From Paludibacteraceae bacterium (lineage in GTDB: Bacteria; Bacteroidota; Bacteroidia; Bacteroidales; Paludibacteraceae): a stretch of 33,238 bases of DNA. Shown here piece after piece: positions 1 to 7,777 of the stretch (its first letter is position 1; each line of letters opens with the position of its first letter). Location of the stretch: contig JAKSKU010000026.1 in NCBI GenBank assembly GCA_024401565.1, positions 1-33,238 of the forward strand. Direction: 5' to 3'. A program made the position numbers and the translations under genes. The notes under the pieces were generated by a model. It had not been told where the DNA came from. It saw only the letters and a list, made by a program, of their open reading frames with translations, and did not search any database.

Positions 1-97
1 TGTCCTGCTTGTCTATTTTTATGATTGTTTACTAAAGATGTTACATTGTGAAAACTTTTCGTGTTAGATATATTCTCGATAGATGTTTAATATGCTG

Positions 98-499
98 TCA
101 TATACTTAATATCTCTAATCTTGAAATGACAAAATATACATATTCTCCAATAACTTTTTCGTCATGTGTAAACTCACCGTGTTCAAACTGCATATCGCCA
201 CAATCCACAATAATAGGATTTACATTTATAATTCTTCCATAACAATGATAGGATGTTCTATTATCACCGAAAGGAACAATCTTCATTTCCTTATCTCTGT
301 TATCACTAAAAAAACTTTCAAAAGAGACATCTTCGCTTTCTAAGAAATCTATTTCAATATTAGATATTGATCCTTCAGCGAAGTTAAAAGGTGAACTAAA
401 TGCCCAATAGTCCGAGTTTCCTACTCTAAAGAAAACTTCAGCTTCTTTTGTATCTTGATCAATCCAATCAATTCTTTTTATTTTTACCTGAAATTTCAT
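98..499 (-). CDS. Hypothetical protein, small acidic, AT-rich orphan
   Basis: This 133-residue protein resembles no family I recognise. A TTG lies in frame two codons upstream (505), but I chose the ATG at 499, which begins MKFQVKIKRI. The protein is rich in Asp, Glu and aromatic residues and shows alternating beta-strand-like segments. It has no signal peptide and no membrane segment, so it is probably a soluble cytoplasmic protein. Its DNA looks more AT-rich than the exporter operon to its right, and it stands alone, separated from macB by a gap of inverted repeats. Size and acidity are like those of immunity proteins of polymorphic toxins, but no toxin gene is visible and the window ends 97 bases beyond the stop, so this is speculation. 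The gene itself is likely real because the frame is open and composition is protein-like. Confidence 0.6.
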   Translation of the reverse strand: MKFQVKIKRIDWIDQDTKEAEVFFRVGNSDYWAFSSPFNFAEGSISNIEIDFLESEDVSFESFFSDNRDKEMKIVPFGDNRTSYHCYGRIINVNPIIVDCGDMQFEHGEFTHDEKVIGEYVYFVISRLEILSI

Positions 500-546
500 T
501 TTCAACTCTAATTTTAAGGCTTTTACAGTTTTTATGTAGATGTTGA

Positions 547-587
547 TAAGCGTCCAAACTGGTTGATTTTTTCAGATTGGACGCTTA
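547..587. repeat. Perfect 11-bp inverted repeat
   Basis: TAAGCGTCCAA (547-557) is exactly complementary to TTGGACGCTTA (577-587), with a 19-base loop. No T-run follows directly on either strand, so it is not a textbook terminator. It could be part of a structured leader for the orphan gene at 98-499 or a protein-binding dyad. Confidence 0.6.
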
Positions 588-634
588 CCGTTCAATGGTT
601 TGTTCGGCAAAACATTTAAATTCTTCAAAAACAT

Positions 635-680
635 AGCCGTTTCAGAGTCTTAACTGTAATTATTAAGCTTTGAAACGGCT
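635..680 (-). terminator. Possible terminator of the exporter operon
   Basis: AGCCGTTTCA (635-644) pairs exactly with TGAAACGGCT (671-680). A second inner pairing, CTTAA (649-653) with TTAAG (663-667), can extend the helix. On the minus strand the stem is followed by ATGTTTTTG, a moderately U-rich tail, which fits a terminator about 160 bases after the permease stop codon. The loop is long for an intrinsic terminator, so a structured RNA element is also possible. Confidence 0.45.
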
Positions 681-699
681 TTAATCATATAAAAAGTGA

Positions 700-736
700 C
701 AAAATGTAAGTTCGAAAACCTTGTTTTAACATTTTG
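700..736. repeat. 8-bp inverted repeat with flanking partial pairing
   Basis: CAAAATGT (700-707) pairs with ACATTTTG (729-736). GTGA just outside the left arm and TCAC at 739-742 can also pair after a two-base bulge. This is the third dyad in the same gap. Its function is not evident. Confidence 0.45.
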
Positions 737-838
737 TATCACCCTTTGATTTTACTATTTTGAAATTGGTTCTATTGTCTTAAATTTTGCCAGTGCCCAT
801 CTTTATTCATAACACAGTGGGCATAATTCAGCATTTTA

Positions 839-2059
839 TTACTCGTATCTCAACGCAGTGATCGGATCCAATTTGGCTGCTTTCTTTGCTGGTAGCCATC
901 CAAAGAAAATTCCGATGAAGGCACTCACGAAGAATGCCACAAACACTGCTCCTACACTCACCACAAACGGTGATGCCATCACTTGGGCTATGACGTAGGA
1001 GGCTATGATGCCAACGAAGATACCGATGATTCCACCAATCACACTCAACATACCGCTCTCAATAAGGAATTGCCATAGCACGTCTTTTGCCTTGGCTCCG
1101 ATTGCCATACGCAATCCAATCTCTTTTGTACGCTCAGTGACGGTCACATACATGATGTTCATGATTCCGATACCTCCTACGATAAGGGATATGATGGCTG
1201 TGGCTGTTAGTAGCGACGCGATTGTGCCGACTACGTTTGACATCATTTCCAACATCTCTGCCTGTGTACGTACCTCAAAGTCGTTGTTGGCGCTTGGTGC
1301 AAGTCCGTGTGTTGTGCGTAGGATTTTCTCAATCTCTTCTGTCGCAAGCTGGCACACATCTTCATTCTTTGCCGAGGCATAGATCATATTAAGATGGGTC
1401 TGCGCCAAGATTCGTTTCTGTACCGTCGTATACGGAGCGATAAGAATATCATCCTGGTCCTGGCCCATACTGTTCTGTCCTTTCTCTTCAAGCACTCCGA
1501 TAACTTTCATCGGCGTCTTTCCAAATCGGATCTCTTTGCCTATCGGATTTTCTCCCTCATCAAACAGATTGTCGACGATGGTTTTTCCAATCAAGCAGAC
1601 TTTTGCGTATGAGGCTATGTCCTGCTGCGTAAAATTCGTTCCGTAGGCGATTTCATACTTCTTGATGGCAAGATACTCCGGACTGCCTCCTTGCATCTGT
1701 CCTGGCCAGTTTTTTGAGCCATTTACGAGCTGTGCGGAAGCGTTCACCGATGGCGACACTGCTTCTACATAGATTGCCTGTGATTTTATCGCCTCGACGT
1801 CGGCTATCTTAAGCGACTGTGAGTTGGCATTACCGAGGTTCACACCGCCACCACGCTGATGAGCACGCATCACCATGATAAGGTTTGTTCCCATCGACGA
1901 GATATTCTCCTCTATCTGCGCCTGTGAGCTCTGTCCCATGTTGACCATGGCGATCACAGAAGCGATACCGATGATGATTCCGAGCATTGTGAGCAGGGCT
2001 CTCGTAGTGTTGCGGAGCAAAGCCGTGTATGCGATTTTTATTAGATTCGAGAAATTCAT
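839..2059 (-). CDS. MacB-type ABC transporter permease (MacB_PCD/FtsX)
   Basis: This is the inner-membrane permease of a tripartite MacA-MacB-TolC-like exporter. The 406 residues show the family layout: one membrane helix near residues 20-42 (the stretch containing GIIIGIASVIAM), a large periplasmic MacB_PCD domain to about residue 265, then three helices. The linker motif GIGIMNIMYVTVTERTKEIG, typical of MacB/FtsX permeases, sits before the last two helices. In E. coli MacB the ATPase is fused to this domain; here it is a separate upstream gene, as is common in Bacteroidetes. It is the last gene of the operon, 15 bases after the ATPase. MacB-type pumps act by mechanotransmission, moving substrates from the periplasm through TolC. 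The substrate (macrolide, peptide, lipid or siderophore) cannot be read from sequence. Confidence 0.92.
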   Translation of the reverse strand: MNFSNLIKIAYTALLRNTTRALLTMLGIIIGIASVIAMVNMGQSSQAQIEENISSMGTNLIMVMRAHQRGGGVNLGNANSQSLKIADVEAIKSQAIYVEAVSPSVNASAQLVNGSKNWPGQMQGGSPEYLAIKKYEIAYGTNFTQQDIASYAKVCLIGKTIVDNLFDEGENPIGKEIRFGKTPMKVIGVLEEKGQNSMGQDQDDILIAPYTTVQKRILAQTHLNMIYASAKNEDVCQLATEEIEKILRTTHGLAPSANNDFEVRTQAEMLEMMSNVVGTIASLLTATAIISLIVGGIGIMNIMYVTVTERTKEIGLRMAIGAKAKDVLWQFLIESGMLSVIGGIIGIFVGIIASYVIAQVMASPFVVSVGAVFVAFFVSAFIGIFFGWLPAKKAAKLDPITALRYE

Positions 2060-2074
2060 AGTGTCGTCTAAATA

Positions 2075-2818
2075 TTAATAGTCGTCGCTTGCAGGAAGTG
2101 CGTCAAGGGCTGCCTGAGCACTCTGTGTATTCACTGGTTCATCCTTAGTCACTCTACCGTCGCGAAGCATCACCACTCTTGACGTGAATGCAGCAATGTC
2201 TGGTTCGTGGGTTACGAATGCGATGGTCTTACCGGCTTCGTTAAGTCGCTGGAAAAGACTCATGATTTCGTAGGATGTACGGGTGTCAAGGTTTCCAGTC
2301 GCCTCATCGGCAAGAATGATCACGGGATCGTTGACGATAGCTCGCGCGATTGCCACACGTTGCTGCTGTCCTCCTGACATCTGGTTGGGAAGATGATACA
2401 TTCTCTCCTCCAAACCTACAAGTCGGAGAGCCTCTTCTGCTCTCTCCCTGCGTTCTTTGGCGTTGACGTCGGGGTTGTAGAGCAATGGTAGCTCCACTTG
2501 TTCGATAGCTGCGGTACGTGGAAGAAGGTTGTAGCTCTGGAAAACGAAGCCAATCTTCCTGTTGCGGATCTCCGACAACTTGTCGTTGGAGAATTTCGAC
2601 ACTTCGATATCGTCGATGTAGTATTCTCCCGACGTAGGTTTGTCCAAGCAACCAAGGATATTCAGCATCGTACTCTTTCCGCTACCGCTGGTTCCCATGA
2701 TTGCCACAAACTCACCTGCCTTGATGTCGAACGACACTCCACGCAAAGCTCGCACCGTCTCGCTTCCGACGATGAAGTTACGCTTTAAGTCGTTTATTCT
2801 GATTATGGAATCTGCCAT
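2075..2818 (-). CDS. ABC transporter ATP-binding protein, MacB/LolD class
   Basis: This cytoplasmic ATPase powers the adjacent MacB-like permease. All nucleotide-binding motifs are intact: Walker [10 protein letters not shown] (residues 42-50), Q-loop FVFQ (91-94), signature MSGGQQQR (147-154), Walker [10 protein letters not shown] (166-174) with catalytic Glu172, and the switch His in VTHE (His204). Length (247) and the N-terminal pattern, with an acidic-to-basic strand before Walker A, match the MacB/LolD subfamily. The C-terminal 20 residues after GRVTKDE are a short variable tail. The gene starts 4 bases after the adaptor stop and ends 15 bases before the permease, which supports one transcript and one complex. 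Confidence 0.93.
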   Translation of the reverse strand: MADSIIRINDLKRNFIVGSETVRALRGVSFDIKAGEFVAIMGTSGSGKSTMLNILGCLDKPTSGEYYIDDIEVSKFSNDKLSEIRNRKIGFVFQSYNLLPRTAAIEQVELPLLYNPDVNAKERRERAEEALRLVGLEERMYHLPNQMSGGQQQRVAIARAIVNDPVIILADEATGNLDTRTSYEIMSLFQRLNEAGKTIAFVTHEPDIAAFTSRVVMLRDGRVTKDEPVNTQSAQAALDALPASDDY

Positions 2819-2822
2819 ACTC

Positions 2823-4085
2823 TTATTTCATCATTTTTCTGCTACCGCGTGGAGGCTGAGGAGCCAATGGGTTGTTGGATGGACCACCCTTTGCCTTCTT
2901 CACTTTCTCACCTACCTGTGCTGAGATCACCACTGTATCTCCCACAGCAAGGCCCTCTTTAACGATTGCGTTAACTCCGTCGTTCACACCTGTCTCGATG
3001 AAACGTGGTCTGATTGAGTTGCCGTTCTTGACCCAGACTTTCTGTCCGTTCTGACGCATTGCCTCTCTCTTCTCACGGTTTGGACGCTCACCCTTCTCTC
3101 CGTCGACACCTTCTGAGTGTCTTCCTTCTCTCATGCCATCTTTTGATGGACGCTCTGGCTTGTCAAGTGAGGCAAACACCTCCTCTGATGGATTGAAAGC
3201 CATAGCTGCTACAGGGACAAGTTTGCCCTGCTGCAAATCTGTGAAGATAGTGACGCTGGCTGTCATGCCAGGGAATAGCTTCTCCTCTGGATTCTCTGCC
3301 TTTACTACAACTGTATAAGTCACGACGTTGCTTGTAACCTTTGGCTCAAGACGGATCTCCTGAACTGTTCCGTTGAATGTTTCACCCATGTAAGAGTCAA
3401 CTGTAAACTCAACCTTCTGTCCAACCTTCACCTGGCCTATGTCAGCTTCGTCGATATTAGCCTCCACTGTCATGCTCTTAAGGTCTTTAGCGATAACGAA
3501 CAATGTAGGAGTTGAGAATGAAGACGCTACTGTCTGTCCCTGCTCAACCTGTTTAGCAAGAATCACACCGTCGATTGGAGACGTGATGACCGCGTATCCA
3601 AGGTTCACCTGAGCCTCACGCACATTAGTGTTGGCATTGTTAAGTGTGTTCTGAGCCTGGATGTAAGTGTTAGTTGCCTCGTCATACGACTGCTGAGTGG
3701 CTGCACCTGCCTCGAACAATGCCTTAGTACGGTTGTAGTTCTGAGTGGCAAGGTTCAATGTGCTCTCTGCGCTCGACTTTTGTGATTTAGCCTGCGACAG
3801 ACGCTCAAGCAGCGTCGACTTATCCAATTCAGCCAACACCTGACCTTTTTTCACCTTTGAATTATAAGTCACGTAAAGCTTCTCCACCTTACCTGACACC
3901 TGTGTACCGACCTCCACTTTATCTGCGGGCTGCAAATAACCAGTGGCTGATACCGACTTGGAAATCGAACCCTCCTCGATCACCTGCGTCTTGAAAGAGA
4001 CTTCTTTCTTAGACGGCCAGAAGAAGTATAGCAAAAGTCCTACGACTAGAGCTATAGCTATGCCTATGCCAATTTTCTTTGCCAT
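2823..4085 (-). CDS. Periplasmic adaptor subunit, MacA/HlyD family
   Basis: This protein bridges the inner-membrane MacB-like permease to the TolC-like channel. Its 420 residues contain an N-terminal membrane anchor (residues 5-22), a barrel-sandwich/biotinyl-lipoyl region split around VEVGTQVSGKVEKL (57-70) and AVITSPIDGVILAK (165-178), and an alpha-helical hairpin rich in Gln, Ala and Asn (85-160) that should contact TolC. A beta-barrel domain covers about 200-290. Residues 308-348 form an unusually charged segment rich in Lys, Arg, Glu and Gly, interrupting the membrane-proximal region before VWVKNGNSIRPRFIETG. The tail (395-420) is basic and Pro-rich. The gene lies 23 bases after tolC and 4 bases before the ATPase. 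Substrate is unknown. Confidence 0.92.
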   Translation of the reverse strand: MAKKIGIGIAIALVVGLLLYFFWPSKKEVSFKTQVIEEGSISKSVSATGYLQPADKVEVGTQVSGKVEKLYVTYNSKVKKGQVLAELDKSTLLERLSQAKSQKSSAESTLNLATQNYNRTKALFEAGAATQQSYDEATNTYIQAQNTLNNANTNVREAQVNLGYAVITSPIDGVILAKQVEQGQTVASSFSTPTLFVIAKDLKSMTVEANIDEADIGQVKVGQKVEFTVDSYMGETFNGTVQEIRLEPKVTSNVVTYTVVVKAENPEEKLFPGMTASVTIFTDLQQGKLVPVAAMAFNPSEEVFASLDKPERPSKDGMREGRHSEGVDGEKGERPNREKREAMRQNGQKVWVKNGNSIRPRFIETGVNDGVNAIVKEGLAVGDTVVISAQVGEKVKKAKGGPSNNPLAPQPPRGSRKMMK

Positions 4086-4108
4086 TGTATTATTGTTTTA
4101 TTTTTTTC

Positions 4109-5446
4109 TTATTTAACGCGTACTGCCTCATACTTGATCGGATAGTCCATATAGACATCCAAAATCTTACGCTCGAGGATGAATGAGTATTTAGATCTTA
4201 CATACTCTGTAAGATAATTAATGTAATTATTCTGCTGCTGCAAAAGATCCACACTTGTGATTGTTCCGTATTTGAACTTCATATTATAGGCGTCGTATAC
4301 AGCCTTGTATGCCTGAGCACGTTTCTCGTTAGTCTTAAACTTACGGTATGCCAAATCCACGTTTGCGCATTCGACAGCCACGGTCTGACGTAGTTTCAAT
4401 TCCGTCTCCTGCATATCAACCTCCGCCATCTTTGTCTGTATCTCATTCATCTTCAAAGATGTCTTTGTCTTTCCTCTATCGTAGATTGGAACGGACATTG
4501 ACACACCCAAACTCTGGCTAAAACGATCGACCAACTGATTGCCGAAATCATCAAAGTTTCGGTGTCCTGTGCTAAGGCCGGCGCTTGCTGACACTGTTGG
4601 ACGTCTGCCAGCACGTGTGATCTCCTCGTTGATTCTTTGGATCTCGATATTCGACTTTGCCAAAATCATGTCAGGATAAGTGTCAAGAGTACGCTGTATG
4701 GCAGTCTCCACACTTGGCATTTCAGCCAAAGCCTCCATATCTGTTGTGTCTGGGTAGACGAGGGTAAGCTCTGCATTGGGATCCATCGACAGTGCAAGTT
4801 TTAGGTTTAGCAACGCATTATCACGGTTGATCTGGCTGCTCTGTAGATTACACTCGTCGTTGGCGTGCTGAGCCTGAAGAATTAGGTAGTCGCTCTCCAA
4901 GATTGTACCGACTTTGTATTTCTCCTCTCCCTGGCGAAGCTGCTCCTCACTTGTCTCAAGAATCACTTTTTGATAACGAAGAAGCTCTTCCGATGAGAGA
5001 GCCGTAAGGAAGTTCTGAAGAATCTTGATGATCAGATTATGATCATACTGGTCGGTTCTGACGACAGCGTTGTTTGCTTCAATACGACTCTTTTCTATAT
5101 TATTCTTTATTGCTCCACCCTGATAAAGCGTTGCGCCAGCGTTAATGCCTATGTTTCCTCCGAGATTGACGTCACTCTCACGTCCTGAATGTGAAAGAGA
5201 CTCTGATATAGATCCGCTCACCTGTGGCTTACGATTGTTTTTCGCCTGTTCATACGAATATTCACTGACCTTTTCAGACAGTTTCATATTCTGACGCTCA
5301 AGGCTGTTGCCAAACGCATATTCGATGCATTGCTCAAGAGTAAGGTTATAACGGTCGGTTTGTGATGCCACATCAATATCGTTCTGCGAGAATCCCGCAC
5401 AACTAAATATAGATGCGATTGTCAGCGTAAGTATTTTCTTTCTCAT
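4109..5446 (-). CDS. TolC-family outer-membrane efflux protein
   Basis: This is the outer-membrane channel of the exporter. An in-frame start exists at 5509, but the ATG at 5446 places a normal signal peptide at the N terminus (MRKKILTLTIASIFSCAGFS, cleavage near residue 20), and the promoter at 5468-5501 lies between the two candidates, so the shorter form (445 residues) is chosen. The protein shows the two-fold OEP repeat: LTLEQCIEYAFGNSLERQN opens repeat one, and the region after VETAIQRTLDTYPD opens repeat two, each with long coiled helices. The conserved turn GTILESDYL and its counterpart GTITSVDLLQQQNNYINYL are visible in the two repeats. It is first in the operon, before adaptor, ATPase and permease. 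Confidence 0.92.
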   Translation of the reverse strand: MRKKILTLTIASIFSCAGFSQNDIDVASQTDRYNLTLEQCIEYAFGNSLERQNMKLSEKVSEYSYEQAKNNRKPQVSGSISESLSHSGRESDVNLGGNIGINAGATLYQGGAIKNNIEKSRIEANNAVVRTDQYDHNLIIKILQNFLTALSSEELLRYQKVILETSEEQLRQGEEKYKVGTILESDYLILQAQHANDECNLQSSQINRDNALLNLKLALSMDPNAELTLVYPDTTDMEALAEMPSVETAIQRTLDTYPDMILAKSNIEIQRINEEITRAGRRPTVSASAGLSTGHRNFDDFGNQLVDRFSQSLGVSMSVPIYDRGKTKTSLKMNEIQTKMAEVDMQETELKLRQTVAVECANVDLAYRKFKTNEKRAQAYKAVYDAYNMKFKYGTITSVDLLQQQNNYINYLTEYVRSKYSFILERKILDVYMDYPIKYEAVRVK

Positions 5447-5467
5447 ATAATTGCCATTATAATTATG

Positions 5468-5501
5468 CAAATATATAGTTTTAGATGGATTTTCAAACAA
5501 A
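5468..5501 (-). promoter_or_regulatory. Promoter of the tolC-macAB-like operon
   Basis: On the minus strand the -7 element TATATTTG occupies 5468-5475 and fits the Bacteroidetes consensus TAnnTTTG. Two tandem TTTG boxes lie upstream at 5494-5497 and 5498-5501, giving spacings of 18 and 22 bases against the usual 19-21. The start codon is at 5446, so the leader would be roughly 15 bases. Confidence 0.65.
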
Positions 5502-5579
5502 AATTTCACAAAATGGAATCATCAATTACTTTTGGGGCAAAATTGTTTTACTATACGGATTACACATAAAACAACACAA

Positions 5580-5610
5580 AATAAGGCAGAAGAGCGACAA
5601 CTGCCTTATT
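5580..5610 (-). terminator. Intrinsic terminator of the glycosyltransferase cluster
   Basis: AATAAGGCAG (5580-5589) pairs exactly with CTGCCTTATT (5601-5610) across an 11-base loop. On the minus strand the stem follows the GT2 stop codon by 7 bases and is trailed by TTGTGTTGTTTTATG, a T-rich run. On the plus strand CTTTTT follows too, but no plus-strand gene ends here. Confidence 0.8.
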
Positions 5611-5617
5611 CTTTTTA

Positions 5618-6523
5618 TCAAATAAACTTCTTGGCCAATCCAAAGCCTCTAAGCAACAAATAAGATATAGCTTTATATCTAGAATATAATCTTAATTTTT
5701 TGGGACTCTTAACATCAACCGTACCGACTTTACTTTCATCATACGTCTCCGACTGATGTAAGAAACTTTTACGAAACTCCTTTTGTGTAATTCCGAATTT
5801 CAACAAAAATTGCACACGTCCCAAATTCTTCTTAATGCGTCCTGTGCTTTTAGTCTCAAAATGATAGACGCGGCTGTCAGAAAGTCCTTTGAATTTTCTA
5901 ACTCCAGCCATCCACAACTTGGCCGAGATATCCGGATCACTCGATATTCCTGGAGAAAACTCAACACTATATCCACCGACGAAATCCCACATGTCTTTAT
6001 GCAAAATACAAGGAGGCACTGTCGAGCCCATCCAGTCGTCGAATTTATAGTTTTTATATTCGGCTAATAGTCGGTCTTCTTCAAAAGTCTCAATTGTATC
6101 ACCATAATTAGCCTGTATTCCATATCCGTCTTTCTTATATGGCTGTATAGCTGTAGATGAAATATAGAATTTATTGTCATCACATTTTTCTATCTCCTCC
6201 TTTAGGAATCTGTCCCATTCAGGAAGCACATACATGTCATCGTTGACAAAAAGGATATAGTCAGTTTTGACTTTAGTTCGCATCAGATTCATTGCCCAAC
6301 ACACACCTATGTTGTCTTCTGAGAATGTATAGTCAAAACCTTGTTCCTTCACCCAATCAAGAGTGCCGTCGACTCCACCACCGTTAACATGGATCACAAT
6401 CTGATGCTTGAACGTGGAGTTTTTTTGTATACTTTCAACGCATACCTTTAAGAATCCGAGGTTATTCCACGACGGAATGACAATAGAGAAATATTCTCCA
6501 GCTTCATTAGGTGTAATCTTCAT
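5618..6523 (-). CDS. Glycosyltransferase family 2
   Basis: This 301-residue enzyme should transfer a sugar from a nucleotide donor to a growing surface glycan at the cytoplasmic face of the inner membrane. It opens with the GT-A signature FSIVIPSWNN (residues 12-21). The metal-binding acidic motif is VNDDMYV (NDD at 94-96), preceded by the conserved NIGVCWAMNLM helix. A second acidic cluster, SSDPDISAKLWMAG, matches the catalytic-base region of GT2 proteins. The C terminus is basic and could sit at the membrane. It is the last gene of the cluster, 9 bases after the M23 gene, and is followed by a terminator. Donor and acceptor cannot be told from sequence. Confidence 0.88.
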   Translation of the reverse strand: MKITPNEAGEYFSIVIPSWNNLGFLKVCVESIQKNSTFKHQIVIHVNGGGVDGTLDWVKEQGFDYTFSEDNIGVCWAMNLMRTKVKTDYILFVNDDMYVLPEWDRFLKEEIEKCDDNKFYISSTAIQPYKKDGYGIQANYGDTIETFEEDRLLAEYKNYKFDDWMGSTVPPCILHKDMWDFVGGYSVEFSPGISSDPDISAKLWMAGVRKFKGLSDSRVYHFETKSTGRIKKNLGRVQFLLKFGITQKEFRKSFLHQSETYDESKVGTVDVKSPKKLRLYSRYKAISYLLLRGFGLAKKFI

Positions 6524-6532
6524 AGTCTTATG

Positions 6533-7777
6533 TCAATCAACTGTTAGATCTTTCAACAAAATATCCCTTTTCATCGTAAATTTCTGCATACTGTCTGCAG
6601 GGACAGGTTCCACAGATGGGCTTTCCAATTTCAGAGGATCAATAGGCGACCCATTCTTAAACACTCTAAAATCCAGATGCGGACCGGTAGACGTGCCTGT
6701 ACTTCCGACATATCCTATCACATCACCCTGTCTGACATTTCCACCTTGCGAGACTCCTTTTGCAAATCCACTAAGATGCATATAGACGGTGCTATATACA
6801 GAATTGTGCTGCACACGTATATAGTTGCCGCCACCTTTCTTATCCCAACCTTTAGTCACGACCCTACCGTCTCCAATACTCATCACCGGAGTGCCTTTAG
6901 GAGCAGCATAGTCTACGCCATGATGCGGACGATAGATCTTTAATATAGGATGAAATCTTGAATGTGTAAATTTAGAACTTATTCTAGAATATTTCAAAGG
7001 TGCTTTTAGAAATGCTCTACGAAGGCTGTTGCCCTCATTGTCAAAATATTCTGTTTTGCCATCTATATCGAAAGGTATAGCATAATATTCTCTGTCATTG
7101 TGATAGAACATAGCACATCTGACAGAATCAATGCCGACAAACGTTGTGTCAGCCCAACGCTCAACATACTTTGCCCTGAACATGTCTCCCTTCTGAAGTC
7201 CAAAGAAATCTATGTTCCATGCATATATATCCGACAATTTCATCGCCAATTCCCACTGTAACCCCTGTCCGACCACAGCATTCCACAACGACGTCTCGAT
7301 CACACCTTCCGCAACTCTCTCTTTACGGATAATCTGATGCTGACTTTTTTCAGCCTTGATCTCGTCTCCGTTTACAGACAACACAAAGTATTCAACAGGG
7401 CTGATTTGATAGATGAAATAACGCAACGTCTTGCTGGAATCAGGCTCCGTCATGACGCAATACTCATTTCCAGCACGTATTTTTTTGACGTCGAACACCT
7501 TTTCTATTTCATTCTGACACTTGGAGACGCAACGGCGGTCAAGACCATTACGTGATAATAAATCAGAGAGATTTTCACCTCTTTTCACCGAGAATTTTTC
7601 GCATTCAAGTGAATCAACACATATACCATAAATAGTCTGATGCACAGGTTCTATAATCTCGATGCTATCTTTTGATGCCAATGAATCACATTGTATATCA
7701 TCCACTGCAGTTTGCACATTATTGCAACCTGTAAGAAATACGGCAATCAAAAGCAGACATACATAAAACCTACTCAT
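6533..7777 (-). CDS. M23-family metallopeptidase-like lipoprotein
   Basis: This is a predicted periplasmic lipoprotein related to LytM/MepM peptidoglycan endopeptidases. A GTG lies at 7780, but the ATG at 7777 shares its A with the upstream stop in TGATG, so 7777 is chosen (414 residues). The signal peptide ends in a lipobox LTGC (15-18). A LysM/OapA-like segment (FSVKRGENLSDLLSRNGL, about 62-79) precedes the peptidase domain. Zinc and catalytic motifs are HHGVD (His286, Asp289), YMHLS (His334) and GPHLDF (His367). The last motif is usually HLHF; here the second metal histidine is Asp369. Asp can bind zinc and, from memory, this variant is common in Bacteroidetes, so activity is plausible but not certain. 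It sits between a polymerase and a GT2 gene, which is unusual for a cell-wall hydrolase. Confidence 0.87.
   Translation of the reverse strand: MSRFYVCLLLIAVFLTGCNNVQTAVDDIQCDSLASKDSIEIIEPVHQTIYGICVDSLECEKFSVKRGENLSDLLSRNGLDRRCVSKCQNEIEKVFDVKKIRAGNEYCVMTEPDSSKTLRYFIYQISPVEYFVLSVNGDEIKAEKSQHQIIRKERVAEGVIETSLWNAVVGQGLQWELAMKLSDIYAWNIDFFGLQKGDMFRAKYVERWADTTFVGIDSVRCAMFYHNDREYYAIPFDIDGKTEYFDNEGNSLRRAFLKAPLKYSRISSKFTHSRFHPILKIYRPHHGVDYAAPKGTPVMSIGDGRVVTKGWDKKGGGNYIRVQHNSVYSTVYMHLSGFAKGVSQGGNVRQGDVIGYVGSTGTSTGPHLDFRVFKNGSPIDPLKLESPSVEPVPADSMQKFTMKRDILLKDLTVD

Larger units (their letters stand above)
500..838. other. Intergenic gap with clustered inverted repeats
   Basis: No convincing gene lies in this 339-base stretch. 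It contains three strong inverted repeats (547-587, 635-680, 700-736) and a weaker one (TGCCCA at 794-799 with TGGGCA at 818-823). It sits downstream of the exporter operon and upstream of the orphan gene, both on the minus strand, so it probably holds the end of the exporter transcript and the start of the next. I found no exact TAnnTTTG promoter element on either strand. Confidence 0.6.

Noticed and set aside
839-5446. Exporter as a bacteriocin or secondary-metabolite export system
   Set aside because: No precursor peptide, modification enzyme or regulator is adjacent, so only a generic tripartite exporter can be supported.
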